This document shows positions 1-8,448 of a stretch of 45,436 nt of DNA, in pieces. The stretch spans positions 1 to 45,436 of the forward strand of contig NZ_KZ679100.1 in assembly GCF_003024235.1 (NCBI RefSeq), in the 5' to 3' direction. This stretch comes from Arenimonas caeni (GTDB lineage Bacteria > Pseudomonadota > Gammaproteobacteria > Xanthomonadales > Xanthomonadaceae). Below the pieces are notes generated by a model. That model saw only the letters and a list, made by a program, of their open reading frames with translations. It had not been told where the DNA came from and did not search any database. Each line of letters starts with the position of its first letter. Positions within the stretch are counted from its first letter, which is position 1. The translations under genes were made by a program, and so were the position numbers.

Positions 1-301
1 GGGGGGCGCTGGCGACCGAAGGCGCCGGGGCGGGCTCGGCCCGCGAGGGCAGGGGCGAGGCCGCCACGGGCGGGGCGGCCCCGGGGGCCGCCGCCGTTGC
101 GCCCCGGGCCACGAACTGGCGCAGCGCCAGCAGGTCGCGCTGGGTGCGCCGCAGGTCCAGCTGCAGGGCCAGCACCCAGCCCAGCAGCAGGCCGGTGGCT
201 CCGCCGGCCAGGAACCCGAACACGTCATGGTCCAGGTCCATCACCGCCAAGCCGAACAACGCGCCCAAGAGGGCGCCAATGATCCCCAGGATCCAGGCCA
301 T
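1..301 (-). CDS. N-terminus of a DUF2339-like membrane protein (partial)
   Basis: A reading frame opens with ATG at 301 and runs off the left edge, giving about 100 residues. It begins with a hydrophobic glycine-rich helix (MAWILGIIGALLGALFGLAV), has a second hydrophobic stretch at about residues 27-46 (FGFLAGGATGLLLGWVLAL), then a charged helix (RRTQRDLLALRQF) and a long Ala/Pro-rich linker. This order (two short membrane segments, amphipathic helix, low-complexity linker) matches the N-terminus of the large polytopic DUF2339 proteins, whose remaining membrane segments would lie outside the window. A TACACT -10-like hexamer lies at 330-335 on the same strand, about 30 bp before the ATG. The family call is by resemblance only; the gene itself is likely real. 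Confidence 0.6.
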   Translation of the reverse strand, partial: MAWILGIIGALLGALFGLAVMDLDHDVFGFLAGGATGLLLGWVLALQLDLRRTQRDLLALRQFVARGATAAAPGAAPPVAASPLPSRAEPAPAPSVASAP

Positions 302-360
302 CCAAGTCCCCACTCGCCTTTGAATGCCGAGTGTAACGAAGCCGCGGGCGGCGGCGGGCC

Positions 361-391
361 CCAAAACAAAACGCCGCCCGGGTGGGCGGCG
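361..391 (-). terminator. Rho-independent terminator after tRNA-Pro
   Basis: Perfect 8-bp GC stem (372-379 with 384-391, CGCCGCCC/GGGCGGCG). Read on the minus strand it is followed by a TTTTGTTTTG tract (361-371). It lies 12 bp beyond the CCA end of the tRNA and ahead of the DUF2339-like gene, separating the two units. Confidence 0.8.
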
Positions 392-403
392 TCTTGATGG
401 AAC

Positions 404-480
404 TGGTCGGGGAGACAGGATTTGAACCTGCGACTTCTACGTCCCGAACGTAGCGCTCTACCAGGCTGAGCTACACCCCG
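404..480 (-). tRNA. tRNA-Pro (anticodon CGG)
   Basis: Read on the minus strand, a 77-nt cloverleaf runs from CGGGGTG to an encoded CCA at 404-406. The anticodon arm is CTACG-TTCGGGA-CGTAG, placing anticodon CGG (reads CCG, proline). The D arm contains AGCTCAGCCTGGTAGAGC and the T arm carries GGTTCAAATCC. The acceptor stem pairs CGGGGTG with CTCCCCG and has one T-T mismatch at the sixth pair. CCG is a very frequent proline codon in this GC-rich DNA. Confidence 0.95.
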
Positions 481-496
481 AGGGATCGAGCCGATA

Positions 497-525
497 ATTC
501 TAGGGGCTCAGGCGGCTTTCGGCAA
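497..525 (-). promoter_or_regulatory. tRNA-Pro promoter
   Basis: On the minus strand TTGCCG (520-525) and TAGAAT (497-502) are separated by exactly 17 bp, giving a start near 490, about 10 nt before the tRNA 5' end. Match to the sigma-70 pattern is good. Confidence 0.65.
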
Positions 526-578
526 GTGCGCCGGTGCGCGTACACGGGGCCGCGACGCGCCGGGGCGGCGGCAGCCGC

Positions 579-603
579 TAGAATGCCGGGGTTCGCACTG
601 GAG
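579..603 (+). promoter_or_regulatory. hisS -10 element and Shine-Dalgarno
   Basis: TAGAAT at 579-584 predicts a start near 591 and a leader of about 20 nt. GGAG at 600-603 is spaced 8 nt before a TTG codon at 612. The GTG at 603 overlaps this GGAG and is therefore a poor start. No good -35 is visible. Confidence 0.5.
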
Positions 604-611
604 TGCCCGCC

Positions 612-1985
612 TTGATCAAGCCCCGCACCACGCCCGGCGTCATGGAGCTGCTGCCCCGTGACCAGATTGCCTTCCAGCGCATGCTGGACGTCATCCGCCG
701 CAACTACGAGCGCTTCGGCTTCCTGCCGGTGGAAACGCCGGTGTTCGAGCTGTCCGAAGTGCTGCTGACCAAGACCGGCGGCGAAACCGAGCGGCAGGTC
801 TACTTCGTGCAGTCCACCGGCGCCCTCGGGCAGGGCGGCCAGCCCGAGCTGGCCCTGCGCTTCGACCTCACCGTGCCGCTGGCCCGCTACGTGGCCCAGC
901 ACGAGCACGACCTGGCCTTCCCGTTCCGGCGCTACCAGATCCAGCGCGTGTACCGCGGCGAGCGCGCCCAGCGCGGCCGCTTCCGCGAGTTCTACCAGTG
1001 CGACATCGACGTGATCGGCAAGGACACGCTGGGCGTGCGCCACGACGCCGAGATGCCGGCGGTGATCCACGCCGTGTTCTCCGAGCTGGGGGTGGGCCCG
1101 TTCACCATCCAGCTCAACAACCGCAAGCTGCTGCGCGGCTTCTTCGAAGGCCTGGGCATCGCCGACGGCGAGCGCCAGGCGCTGGTGCTGCGCGAGATCG
1201 ACAAGCTCGACAAGCGCGGCGCCGAGGCCGTGCGCGCCACGCTCACCGGCCCGGACTTCGGGCTGGCCGAGGACGTCGCCGACAGGATCATGGCCTTCGT
1301 GCAGGTGCGCTCGAACTCGCACGCCGACGCCCTGGCCCGCCTCGACGCGCTGGGCAGCGGCAACGCCACCCTGGCCGAGGGCGTGGCCGAGCTGCGCGAG
1401 GTGGTCGAGCTGCTCAAGGCCCAGGGCGTGCCGGAATCGGACTACGCGGTGAACTTCTCCATCGCCCGTGGTCTGGACTACTACACCGGCACCGTCTACG
1501 AGACCACGCTCGACGACCACCCGCAAATCGGCTCGGTCTGTTCCGGCGGCCGCTACGAGGACCTGGCCAGCCACTACACCAAGTCGAAGCTGCCCGGCGT
1601 CGGCATCTCCATCGGCGCCACCCGCCTTTTCTGGCAGCTGCGCGAGGCCGGCATCATCGAATCGGCCGAAAGCTCGGTGGACGTGATGGTGGGCCTGATG
1701 GACGAGTCCCGCCTGGGCGACTCGCTCGACATCGCTCGCCAGCTGCGCGCCGCCGGCATCAATACCGAGGTGCAGATGGAGGCCCGCAAGCTCGCCAGGC
1801 AATTCCACTATGCCGACAAGGCCGGCATCCGCTTCGTCGCCCTTTACGGCGAGGACGAAGCCGCGCGCGGCGTGGTCACGGTGAAGGACCTGCGCGCCAA
1901 GGAGCAGTTCGAAGTGCCGCGGGCCGAGCTCGCCGCCACGCTCCGGGTCGAACTCGAACAACAGCGCGCCATGGGGAGCCACTGA
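612..1985 (+). CDS. hisS: Histidyl-tRNA synthetase
   Basis: Cytosolic class II aminoacyl-tRNA synthetase that charges tRNA-His. The 457-residue product has class II motif 2 ([20 protein letters not shown] followed by [14 protein letters not shown]), the histidine-A signatures ([11 protein letters not shown] and SGGRYEDLA) and a C-terminal anticodon-binding domain. I start it at TTG 612 because GGAG (600-603) is ideally spaced for it; GTG 603 would add three residues. The typical xanthomonad protein also begins MIKPRT. The stop lies one base before the next ATG, so the downstream lyase gene is probably translationally coupled. Confidence 0.95.
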   Translation: MIKPRTTPGVMELLPRDQIAFQRMLDVIRRNYERFGFLPVETPVFELSEVLLTKTGGETERQVYFVQSTGALGQGGQPELALRFDLTVPLARYVAQHEHDLAFPFRRYQIQRVYRGERAQRGRFREFYQCDIDVIGKDTLGVRHDAEMPAVIHAVFSELGVGPFTIQLNNRKLLRGFFEGLGIADGERQALVLREIDKLDKRGAEAVRATLTGPDFGLAEDVADRIMAFVQVRSNSHADALARLDALGSGNATLAEGVAELREVVELLKAQGVPESDYAVNFSIARGLDYYTGTVYETTLDDHPQIGSVCSGGRYEDLASHYTKSKLPGVGISIGATRLFWQLREAGIIESAESSVDVMVGLMDESRLGDSLDIARQLRAAGINTEVQMEARKLARQFHYADKAGIRFVALYGEDEAARGVVTVKDLRAKEQFEVPRAELAATLRVELEQQRAMGSH

Positions 1986-1986
1986 C

Positions 1987-3882
1987 ATGCAGCCGATCAC
2001 CCTCGACGGCCGCAGCCTCAGCCGCGCCCAGGTGGCCGAGATCGCCCACGGTGCGCCGGTCCGGCTCGACCCGGGCAAGCTGCAGGCGGTGCAGCGCGCC
2101 GCCGACTTCCTGGCCGACCAGGTCAAGAAGCAGGAGCCGATTTACGGCGTCTCCACCGGCTTCGGCTCGAATGCCGACAAACTGCTGGGCTCGCGCCGCG
2201 TGCGCGAGGGCCTGCCCGGCGCCGCCGACACCGGCGAGAGCGTGCTCGAAGAGCTGCAGCGCAACCTGATCGTCACCCACGCGGTCTGCGTGGGCGAGCC
2301 GTTCCCGGCCGACGTAGTGCGCGCCATGCTGGCCATCCGCATCAACACCTTGATGATGGGCCACTCCGGCATCCGCCCGCAGGTGCTGCAGTCGCTGGCC
2401 GACCTGCTCAACGCCGGCATCGTGCCGGTGGTGCCGCGCAAGGGCAGCGTCGGCGCCAGCGGCGACCTGGCGCCGCTTTCGCACCTGGCCATCGTGCTGC
2501 TCGGCGGCGGCGAAGCCTTCTATGACGGCGAGCGCCTGCCCGGCGCAGTCGCCCTGGCCCGCGCCGGCCTGCAGCCGGTGTCGCTCTCGCACAAGGAAGG
2601 CCTGGCGCTCAACAACGGCACGGCGCAGATGCTGGCTACGGCCGTGCTGGCGATCGAGAAGCTCGAGGACCTGCTCGACACCGCCGACCTGGCCGCGGCG
2701 ATGACGCTCGACGCCTTCGCCGGCCGCCTGCGCGCCTTCGACCCGCACGTGCACGCGCTGCGTCCGCACCCGGGCCAGGTGCACGTGGCCGCGCGCCTGC
2801 GCACGCTGCTGGCGGGCTCGACGCTGTCGGACATCGCCTACCACCTGGTGCCGCGCTTCCGGCAGTGGCAGCCCGAGAGCTGGACCGCGCCGGAGCAGCA
2901 GGCCCTGGCCTTCGACATCGGCTGGGACTGGGTGCCGCTGAACCAGCGCCACGGCCGCGAGCGCTTCTACCAGCGCTTCCGCCCCTTCCGCGGCGGCAAG
3001 AAGCACCAGCCGCAGGACAGCTACTCGCTGCGCTGCATCCCGCAGGTGCATGGCGCCGTGCGCGACGCGCTCGAGCAGGCCAAGCGGGTGGTGGACGTGG
3101 AACTCAACGCCGTCACCGACAATCCGCTGCTGTTCCCCGACCTCGAGGGCGCGCGGGAGATCGAGGACCAGGTGGTGTCGGCCGGCCACTTCCACGGCAT
3201 GCCGCTGGCGCTGGCGATGAGCTACCTCAAGGCGGCCATCCCGGTGCTGGCCTCGATCTCCGAGCGCCGGCTCAACAAGCTGGTCGACCCGGCCACCAAC
3301 GACGGCCTGCCGGCCTTCCTGATCGGCAACGAGGACGGCACCGAAAGCGGCTTCATGATCGTGCAGTACACCGCCGCCGCGCTGGTGAACGACCTGGCCA
3401 GCCGGGCGCATCCGGCCAGCGTGTACTCGATCCCGACCAGCGCGAATGCCGAAGACCACGTGTCCATGGGCGCCAACGAGGGCCGGCACGTGCTGGAGAT
3501 GGTGGAGGACCTGGGCCACGTGCTGGCGCTGGAGCTCTACACCGCCGCGCAGGCGCTGGACTACCGTCGCGACATGATCAGCGCCGCCCGCGCGCTGGCG
3601 CGCTCCTCGGACGCCGAGGGCCTGGCCGCCAAGGTGCAGGGTGCGCCGATGCCCGGCCATGCCGACCGCGCCAGGTTCCTGGAGGAGGTCGAAGGCCTGC
3701 GCCAGGAACTGGCCGCGGCGCCCGAGTTCGAACCGGGCGTGGCCGTGCGCGCCGCCTGGGCCGCCCTGCGCGAAGTCATTCCGTTCATGGCCCGCGACCG
3801 CGCCATGGACGGCGACGTCGCCACGGCCGTGGCCCTCGTGCGCTCCGGCAAGCTCCTCACCGCCGCCCGCCAGGCCCTGTAA
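1987..3882 (+). CDS. Enlarged HAL/PAL-family aromatic amino acid ammonia-lyase (histidine ammonia-lyase-like)
   Basis: A 631-residue member of the MIO-dependent ammonia-lyase family, which eliminates ammonia from histidine (giving urocanate), phenylalanine or tyrosine. The MIO triad is Ala157-Ser158-Gly159 in GSVGASGDLAPLSH. Also visible are the catalytic-loop Tyr in YGVSTGFG, NAVTDNPL, and YSIPTSANAEDHVSMG. The selectivity position reads NLIVTHAV: Thr-His resembles the Ser-His of HutH more than the usual TAL or PAL pairs. Ordinary HutH has about 510 residues. Extra length is in an insertion of roughly 50 residues between LLAGS (ends near 278) and QDSYSLRC (343), rich in W, Q and R, and a second expansion near residues 545-590. 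No hutU, hutI or hutG lies nearby, and it follows hisS by 1 bp. Family secure; substrate uncertain. Confidence 0.8.
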   Translation: MQPITLDGRSLSRAQVAEIAHGAPVRLDPGKLQAVQRAADFLADQVKKQEPIYGVSTGFGSNADKLLGSRRVREGLPGAADTGESVLEELQRNLIVTHAVCVGEPFPADVVRAMLAIRINTLMMGHSGIRPQVLQSLADLLNAGIVPVVPRKGSVGASGDLAPLSHLAIVLLGGGEAFYDGERLPGAVALARAGLQPVSLSHKEGLALNNGTAQMLATAVLAIEKLEDLLDTADLAAAMTLDAFAGRLRAFDPHVHALRPHPGQVHVAARLRTLLAGSTLSDIAYHLVPRFRQWQPESWTAPEQQALAFDIGWDWVPLNQRHGRERFYQRFRPFRGGKKHQPQDSYSLRCIPQVHGAVRDALEQAKRVVDVELNAVTDNPLLFPDLEGAREIEDQVVSAGHFHGMPLALAMSYLKAAIPVLASISERRLNKLVDPATNDGLPAFLIGNEDGTESGFMIVQYTAAALVNDLASRAHPASVYSIPTSANAEDHVSMGANEGRHVLEMVEDLGHVLALELYTAAQALDYRRDMISAARALARSSDAEGLAAKVQGAPMPGHADRARFLEEVEGLRQELAAAPEFEPGVAVRAAWAALREVIPFMARDRAMDGDVATAVALVRSGKLLTAARQAL

Positions 3883-3888
3883 CGCACC

Positions 3889-3967
3889 TGCAGGAGCGCC
3901 TTCAGGCGCGAATCCTCTCTTTGCCGACGGCAAAGTCAAAAGATTCGCGCCTGAAGGCGCTCCTACA
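3889..3967. repeat. Inverted pair of REP palindromes between convergent genes
   Basis: Two copies of a REP-like unit (AGGAGCGCCTTCAGGCGCGA) face each other: 3891-3911 on the plus strand and 3944-3964 on the minus strand. Each unit has its own internal GCGCCTTCAGGCGC palindrome, and together they can form a long hairpin. A small TTTGCC/GGCAAA hairpin sits in the middle (3920-3934). It lies between the convergent lyase (ends 3882) and GGDEF genes (ends 3977), and may act as a bidirectional terminator. The same unit recurs at 21041-21065 and 21860-21885. Confidence 0.85.
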
Positions 3968-3976
3968 CGATCCGGT

Positions 3977-5779
3977 TCAGTCGGCGGCGGCGTGCACGCG
4001 GTTGCGGCCGCCGCCCTTGGCGGCGTACAGGGCGTCGTCGGCGCGGTGCAGGGCGTCGTCCACGCCGATGCCGGTGCCCGGGCGCATCACGAAGGTGCCG
4101 ATGCTGGCGCTGATGCCGATGTTGTTGCCGGCGTAACGTACCGGCTCGCTGCAGATGCGCACGCGCAGCTGCTCGGCCAGCTGCATCAGGCGCTCACCCT
4201 CGGTGTCGGGCACCACCGCCACGAACTCTTCGCCGCCGAAGCGCGCCAGCAGCGCCCCGTGCACCGACAGGCTCTCGGTGAGCACCCGCCCCAGCCAGCG
4301 CAGGCACTCGTCACCGGCCAGGTGGCCGTGGGTGTCGTTGACCAGCTTGAAGTGGTCCAGGTCGATCAGCAGCACGCCCAGCGGCTGCCGGTGCTCGGCC
4401 GCGTGGTGCATCTGGTGTTCGAAGACGTCGCGGAAGTGGCGGCGGTTGAACAGCCCGGTCAGCGCGTCGCGGCGGTTCGACTCGCGCAGGCGCTGGTTGG
4501 CTTCGGCCAGCTGCTCGAGCGCCATGCTCAGTTCCGACGTGCGGCGCGCCACGTGGCGTTCGAGCTGCTCGTTGTGCTCGCGCACCAGCCTCTCGTTCTC
4601 GCCGCGCAGCCTCGCGTAGCGGTAGGCGAGGGCGAAGGAGAGCAGGATCATCTCCAGCGCCGAGCCGATCTGGATGCCGTACTCGGTCAGGAAGCCCTTC
4701 TGCAGCAGGCCGAAGCTCACCGAGGCGTATAGCGCCGTGCCCGCCAGCAGGAAGCCCCAGGCGGCCAGGAACACCTTGGCCGGCGTGTAGCCGCGGCGGA
4801 TGGCGGTGACGGTGATGAAGACGATGAACAGCGCGCCCGGGAACACCGCCAGGGTCAGCGGCTTGACCACCGTGCGGTATTCGACGATCAGCGAGGCCAC
4901 GCCCATCAGCAGGTAGAAGGCGATGATCGCCAGCGAGGCCACGTTGGCGCGGGGCTGGCGCTCGGGCAGCTCGAGGAAGACGCGGCAGAACTGGTGCATC
5001 GCCACCTGCGAGAGCGCCATCGACAGCGGGATGGCGTGGTTGGCCAGCCAGGGCGAGTTGGGCCACAGGTATTCGAAGGCCAGGCCGTTGAGGCAGAGCA
5101 TCACCAGGCCGAAGGCGCTGACGTGCAGCATGTACCAGAAGTGGCTGGCGTCGCGCAGGCTCAGCCAGAGCACCAGGTTGTAGAAGAACAGCGCCACCAG
5201 GATGCCGTAGAAGATGCCGATGCCCAGCTGCGAGTCGCGCTCGAGCTCGGCGAAGGCGGTGGGCGAGTAGAGCGCCAGCGGCACCTGCAGCGAGCTGCGG
5301 CTCGAGACGCGCACCAGCAGCTCCACGCGCGTGCGGGTGGGCAGGTCGACCCAGAAGTTGGGGTGGCGGTAGCGGATCGAGCGCGCCGAGAAGGGCACGC
5401 TGTCGCCCGAGGCGAAATGCTCCACGCGGCCGTCGGGATAGCGCAGGTAGATGTCGACGTTGTCCAGCAGCGGGTAGTGCAGCACCAGCAGCCAGCGCTG
5501 CAGGTTGGCGCGGCTGTTGAACAGCTCGGCATGGAACCAGTAGGCGCCCTCGGAGAAGCCCAGGGTGGTGTTGCCGTCGGGCAGGGGGGCGAACTCGCCG
5601 CGGCCGACCCGCGCCAGCATGGTGGTGGCGTCGGCCCGGCCCTCCGGGTCCACGGCGTACTGCAGGTGGGGCGCCAGCCGGAGCTGCTCCGTACCCTCGT
5701 CGAGCAGGGCGGGCTGGGCCCGCGCGTCCAGGACGCAAAGGGCCAGCAGCAGCGCCAGGAGCCTAGCGAAAATGCCCAT
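3977..5779 (-). CDS. 7TMR-DISM sensor diguanylate cyclase (GGEEF)
   Basis: Inner-membrane sensor that would make cyclic di-GMP from two GTP. The 600-residue protein has a signal peptide (MGIFARLLALLLALCVLDARA), a periplasmic 7TMR-DISM extracellular domain of type 2 (about 25-180, with WFHAELFN and LLVLHYPLLDNVDIYL), seven membrane helices (about 185-385), a coiled-coil linker (about 390-435) and a C-terminal GGDEF domain. The catalytic signature is FGGEEF near residues 512-517, and DALTGLFNRRHF marks the domain start; it looks active. No clear RxxD inhibitory site is visible before the signature. TAGAGT at 5809-5814 on this strand is a candidate -10. It is divergent from the TrpR-like gene. 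Confidence 0.93.
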   Translation of the reverse strand: MGIFARLLALLLALCVLDARAQPALLDEGTEQLRLAPHLQYAVDPEGRADATTMLARVGRGEFAPLPDGNTTLGFSEGAYWFHAELFNSRANLQRWLLVLHYPLLDNVDIYLRYPDGRVEHFASGDSVPFSARSIRYRHPNFWVDLPTRTRVELLVRVSSRSSLQVPLALYSPTAFAELERDSQLGIGIFYGILVALFFYNLVLWLSLRDASHFWYMLHVSAFGLVMLCLNGLAFEYLWPNSPWLANHAIPLSMALSQVAMHQFCRVFLELPERQPRANVASLAIIAFYLLMGVASLIVEYRTVVKPLTLAVFPGALFIVFITVTAIRRGYTPAKVFLAAWGFLLAGTALYASVSFGLLQKGFLTEYGIQIGSALEMILLSFALAYRYARLRGENERLVREHNEQLERHVARRTSELSMALEQLAEANQRLRESNRRDALTGLFNRRHFRDVFEHQMHHAAEHRQPLGVLLIDLDHFKLVNDTHGHLAGDECLRWLGRVLTESLSVHGALLARFGGEEFVAVVPDTEGERLMQLAEQLRVRICSEPVRYAGNNIGISASIGTFVMRPGTGIGVDDALHRADDALYAAKGGGRNRVHAAAD

Positions 5780-5860
5780 CAGTGAACGGATTCCCCTTAT
5801 CCGCCGCCACTCTAGACCGCAGGGCAGGGCTTGGCCAGACGGATGGAACGCTGGGTTCGG

Positions 5861-5889
5861 TTGACAATGTAATAACGCGCTATTACATT
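5861..5889 (+). promoter_or_regulatory. Promoter with embedded 24-bp operator palindrome upstream of the trpR-like/his operon
   Basis: TTGACA (5861-5866) and TACATT (5884-5889) are spaced by 17 bp. A near-perfect palindrome at 5866-5889, with arms AATGTAATA and TATTACATT around a CGCG core and only one mismatched pair, fills the spacer and the -10. A bound repressor would block RNA polymerase. The expected start falls at about 5896-5898, on or next to the ATG at 5898, so the mRNA may be leaderless. The AT-rich arms stand out in this DNA. Confidence 0.75.
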
Positions 5890-5897
5890 CTCACGCC

Positions 5898-6224
5898 ATG
5901 AAGCGCCGCGACCCCGCCACCCGCCCGGACCAAGCCGACCTCGACGCCCTCGTCGAGGCCCTGCTGAGCCTGCGCGAGCCGGCGGAGCTTCGGGCCTTCC
6001 TGGACGACCTGTGCACCCCGGCCGAACTCGAGGCCCTGTGCGACCGCTGGCGGGTGATCCCCCTTCTGCAGGCGGGCGTGCCCTACCGCGAGATCCACGA
6101 CCGCACCGGCGTCAGCGTCACCACCATCGGCCGCGTCGCCCGCTGTCTCGAGCGCGGTGCCGGCGGCTACAGGCTGGCGGCCCAGCGCGCCGGCTTCCCC
6201 GCGTCGCCCGAATCGGCGCATTGA
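5898..6224 (+). CDS. TrpR-like (YerC/YecD) transcriptional regulator, probable his operon repressor
   Basis: A 108-residue helical DNA-binding protein of the Trp repressor superfamily. Family features: [26 protein letters not shown], then [17 protein letters not shown] and the helix-turn-helix [15 protein letters not shown] (about residues 72-88). It is the first gene of the his operon, with 29 bp to hisG, and lies directly behind a palindrome overlapping its own promoter. This suggests an autoregulated, amino-acid-responsive repressor of histidine synthesis; histidine as ligand is inference. I recall TrpR-family regulators being predicted for his operons by comparative genomics but could not check it. 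No Shine-Dalgarno precedes the ATG, consistent with a leaderless transcript. Confidence 0.88.
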   Translation: MKRRDPATRPDQADLDALVEALLSLREPAELRAFLDDLCTPAELEALCDRWRVIPLLQAGVPYREIHDRTGVSVTTIGRVARCLERGAGGYRLAAQRAGFPASPESAH

Positions 6225-6253
6225 ATCCACCTTTCAGGAACCAGGAGGGCGTC

Positions 6254-7153
6254 ATGAGGACGCACGACCGCCTGCGCATTGCCATCCAGAAATCCGGACG
6301 CCTGTCCGACCCCGCCCGCGACCTGCTCGCGCGCGCCGGCCTGGCCTTCCGCGAAAGCCGCGACCGGCTGTTCTGTTATGGCGAATCGCTGCCCATCGAC
6401 CTGTTGCTCGTACGCGACGACGACATCCCCGGCCTGATCGCCGAAGGCACCTGTGACCTCGGCGTCGTCGGCCAGAACGTGCTCGAGGAGCAGGCGCTCG
6501 AACGCGCCGCCGAAGGCAAGCCCGAGGCCTACCGCGCCATCCGCGACCTGGGCTTCGGCCGCTGCCGCCTGTCGGTGGCCGTGCCCAACGAGTGGGAGTG
6601 GCCCGGACCGGATCGCCTGGCCGGCCTGCGCATCGCCACCAGCTACCCGCAGCTGCTGGCGCGCTGGCTGCGCAACCAGGGCGTGGCGGCCGAACCGGTG
6701 GTGCTGTCGGGTTCGGTGGAGATCGCGCCGCGCCTGGGCAAGGCCGAGGCGATCTGCGACCTCGTTTCCACCGGCGCCACGCTGATGGCCAACCAGCTCA
6801 AGGAGGCCGCGGTGGTGTTCGAGAGCCAGGCCGTGCTGGCCGCGCCGGCCACGCCCTTCGGCGATGCCCGCGCCGAGCTGGCGGCCATGCTGCTGCGCCG
6901 CCTCGACGCGGTGCTGAGCGTGCGCGCCAGCAAGCTGGTGCTGTTCCAGGCCGCGCGCGACGCGGTGCCGGACCTGCTCAAGCTGCTGCCCGACGCGGAA
7001 CCCCCGACCGTGATGGCCATCGAAGGCCAGCGCGACCAGGTCGCCCTGCAGGCCCTGTGCCGCAGCGCGATGACCTGGCAGCGGCTGGAAGACATGAAGC
7101 GCGCCGGGGCCACGGGCCTGCTGGTGCTGCCGGTGGAGCAGATGCTGGCATGA
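6254..7153 (+). CDS. hisG: ATP phosphoribosyltransferase, long form
   Basis: First, feedback-controlled step of histidine synthesis: ATP plus PRPP gives phosphoribosyl-ATP. The 299-residue length and the C-terminal ACT-like regulatory domain (about 220-299) mark the long hexameric form that needs no HisZ. Visible motifs are IAIQKSGRL at the N-terminus, [13 protein letters not shown], and [20 protein letters not shown] in the PRPP region. The ATG at 6254 follows a strong AGGAGG (6243-6248). Its TGA overlaps the hisD ATG (ATGA). Confidence 0.97.
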   Translation: MRTHDRLRIAIQKSGRLSDPARDLLARAGLAFRESRDRLFCYGESLPIDLLLVRDDDIPGLIAEGTCDLGVVGQNVLEEQALERAAEGKPEAYRAIRDLGFGRCRLSVAVPNEWEWPGPDRLAGLRIATSYPQLLARWLRNQGVAAEPVVLSGSVEIAPRLGKAEAICDLVSTGATLMANQLKEAAVVFESQAVLAAPATPFGDARAELAAMLLRRLDAVLSVRASKLVLFQAARDAVPDLLKLLPDAEPPTVMAIEGQRDQVALQALCRSAMTWQRLEDMKRAGATGLLVLPVEQMLA

Positions 7154-8448
7154 AGACGATCGACTGGAGCGCGCTTGATGCCGGTGCACGCGCCGCCGCC
7201 CTGGCCCGGCCGGGTGGCGAGGACCAGGCCGGCATCGAGGCGGCGGTGAAGCGGGTGTTCGAACAGGTGCAGGCCGACGGCGACACCGCCCTGCGCGCGC
7301 TCACTCGCCGCTTCGACGGCGTCGAACTCGGCGCATTCGAAGTCACCGCCGAGGAGTTCGCCGAAGCCGAGGCCGCGGTCACGCCGGCCCTGCGCGCGGC
7401 GATGGTCGAGGCGCGCGGGCGCCTGCTCGCCTGGCACCGCGCCGGCGCCGGCCAGGGCTTCGAGATCGAGACCGCACCGGGCGTGAGCTGCGGGCGCGTG
7501 CTGCGCCCGATCGCGCGCGTGGGCCTGTACGTGCCTGCGGGCAGCGCGCCGCTGCCGTCCACCGCGCTGATGCTGGGCGTGCCGGCGGAAGTGGCCGGCT
7601 GCCCGGACGTGGTGCTGTGCACGCCGCCGCGCGCCGACGGTCGCGCCGACCCGGCGGTGCTGGTGGCGGCGGCCCTGTGCGGCATCCGCCGCGTCTTCAA
7701 GCTCGGCGGCGCCCAGGCGATCGCCGCGATGGCGCTGGGCACGGGCAGCGTGCCGCGCTGCGACAAGCTGTTCGGCCCGGGCAACCGCTATGTCACGGCG
7801 GCCAAGCAGCTCGCGGCGATGACGGCCGGCGGCCCGGCCATCGATATGCCGGCCGGCCCTTCGGAAGTGCTGGTTATCGCCGACGCCGGCGCGCCGCCGG
7901 TGCACGTGGCCGCCGACCTGCTCTCACAGGCCGAACACGGCCCCGACTCGCAGGTGGTGCTGGCCACCGATTCGGCCGGGCTCATCGAGGCCGTGCGCAC
8001 CGAGGTCGAGCGCCAGCTGGCGGAGCTGCCGCGCGCCGGCATCGCCCGCCAGGCCCTGGAACATGCCCGGCTGGTGAAGGTGGGTACGCTCGACGAGGCC
8101 TTCGCGCTGAGCAACGAATACGCGCCCGAACACCTGATCCTGGCCCTGCGCGAGCCGCGCGCCTGGCTCGACCGCGTCACCAGCGCCGGCTCGGTGTTCC
8201 TGGGCGACTTCGCGCCCGAGGGCCTGGGCGATTACTGCTCGGGCACCAACCACGTGCTGCCCACCAACGGCGCGGCGCGCGCCTGGAGCGGCGTGGGCGT
8301 GGCGAGCTTCCAGAAGGCCATCAGCTTCCAGCAGGTCAGCCGTGAAGGCCTGGCCGCGATCGGGCCGTGCGCGGTGGAGATGGCGCGCGCCGAAGGGCTG
8401 GAGGCGCACGCGCAGTCGGTGCTGCGGCGCCTGGGGGATGCGGCATGA
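7150..8448 (+). CDS. hisD: Histidinol dehydrogenase
   Basis: Zinc enzyme that performs the last two oxidations, L-histidinol to L-histidine, with NAD. The 432-residue protein shows [14 protein letters not shown], the NAD-binding region [16 protein letters not shown], metal/substrate residues in [12 protein letters not shown] (Gln and His), and the catalytic Glu-His pair in NEYAPEHL. The ending [12 protein letters not shown] with the last metal His is intact. Start ATG at 7150 overlaps the hisG stop, and its stop overlaps hisC by 4 bp, so translation is coupled. Confidence 0.97.
   Translation: MKTIDWSALDAGARAAALARPGGEDQAGIEAAVKRVFEQVQADGDTALRALTRRFDGVELGAFEVTAEEFAEAEAAVTPALRAAMVEARGRLLAWHRAGAGQGFEIETAPGVSCGRVLRPIARVGLYVPAGSAPLPSTALMLGVPAEVAGCPDVVLCTPPRADGRADPAVLVAAALCGIRRVFKLGGAQAIAAMALGTGSVPRCDKLFGPGNRYVTAAKQLAAMTAGGPAIDMPAGPSEVLVIADAGAPPVHVAADLLSQAEHGPDSQVVLATDSAGLIEAVRTEVERQLAELPRAGIARQALEHARLVKVGTLDEAFALSNEYAPEHLILALREPRAWLDRVTSAGSVFLGDFAPEGLGDYCSGTNHVLPTNGAARAWSGVGVASFQKAISFQQVSREGLAAIGPCAVEMARAEGLEAHAQSVLRRLGDAA

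Noticed and set aside
97-282. Small plus-strand frame at the left edge
   Set aside because: Proline/arginine-rich and opposite the DUF2339-like N-terminus, which has membrane helices and a sensible start.
1876-3939. Long minus-strand open frame opposite the ammonia-lyase gene
   Set aside because: Opposite-strand shadow of a well-supported family protein; composition (Gln/Arg/His/Gly) is typical of antisense frames.
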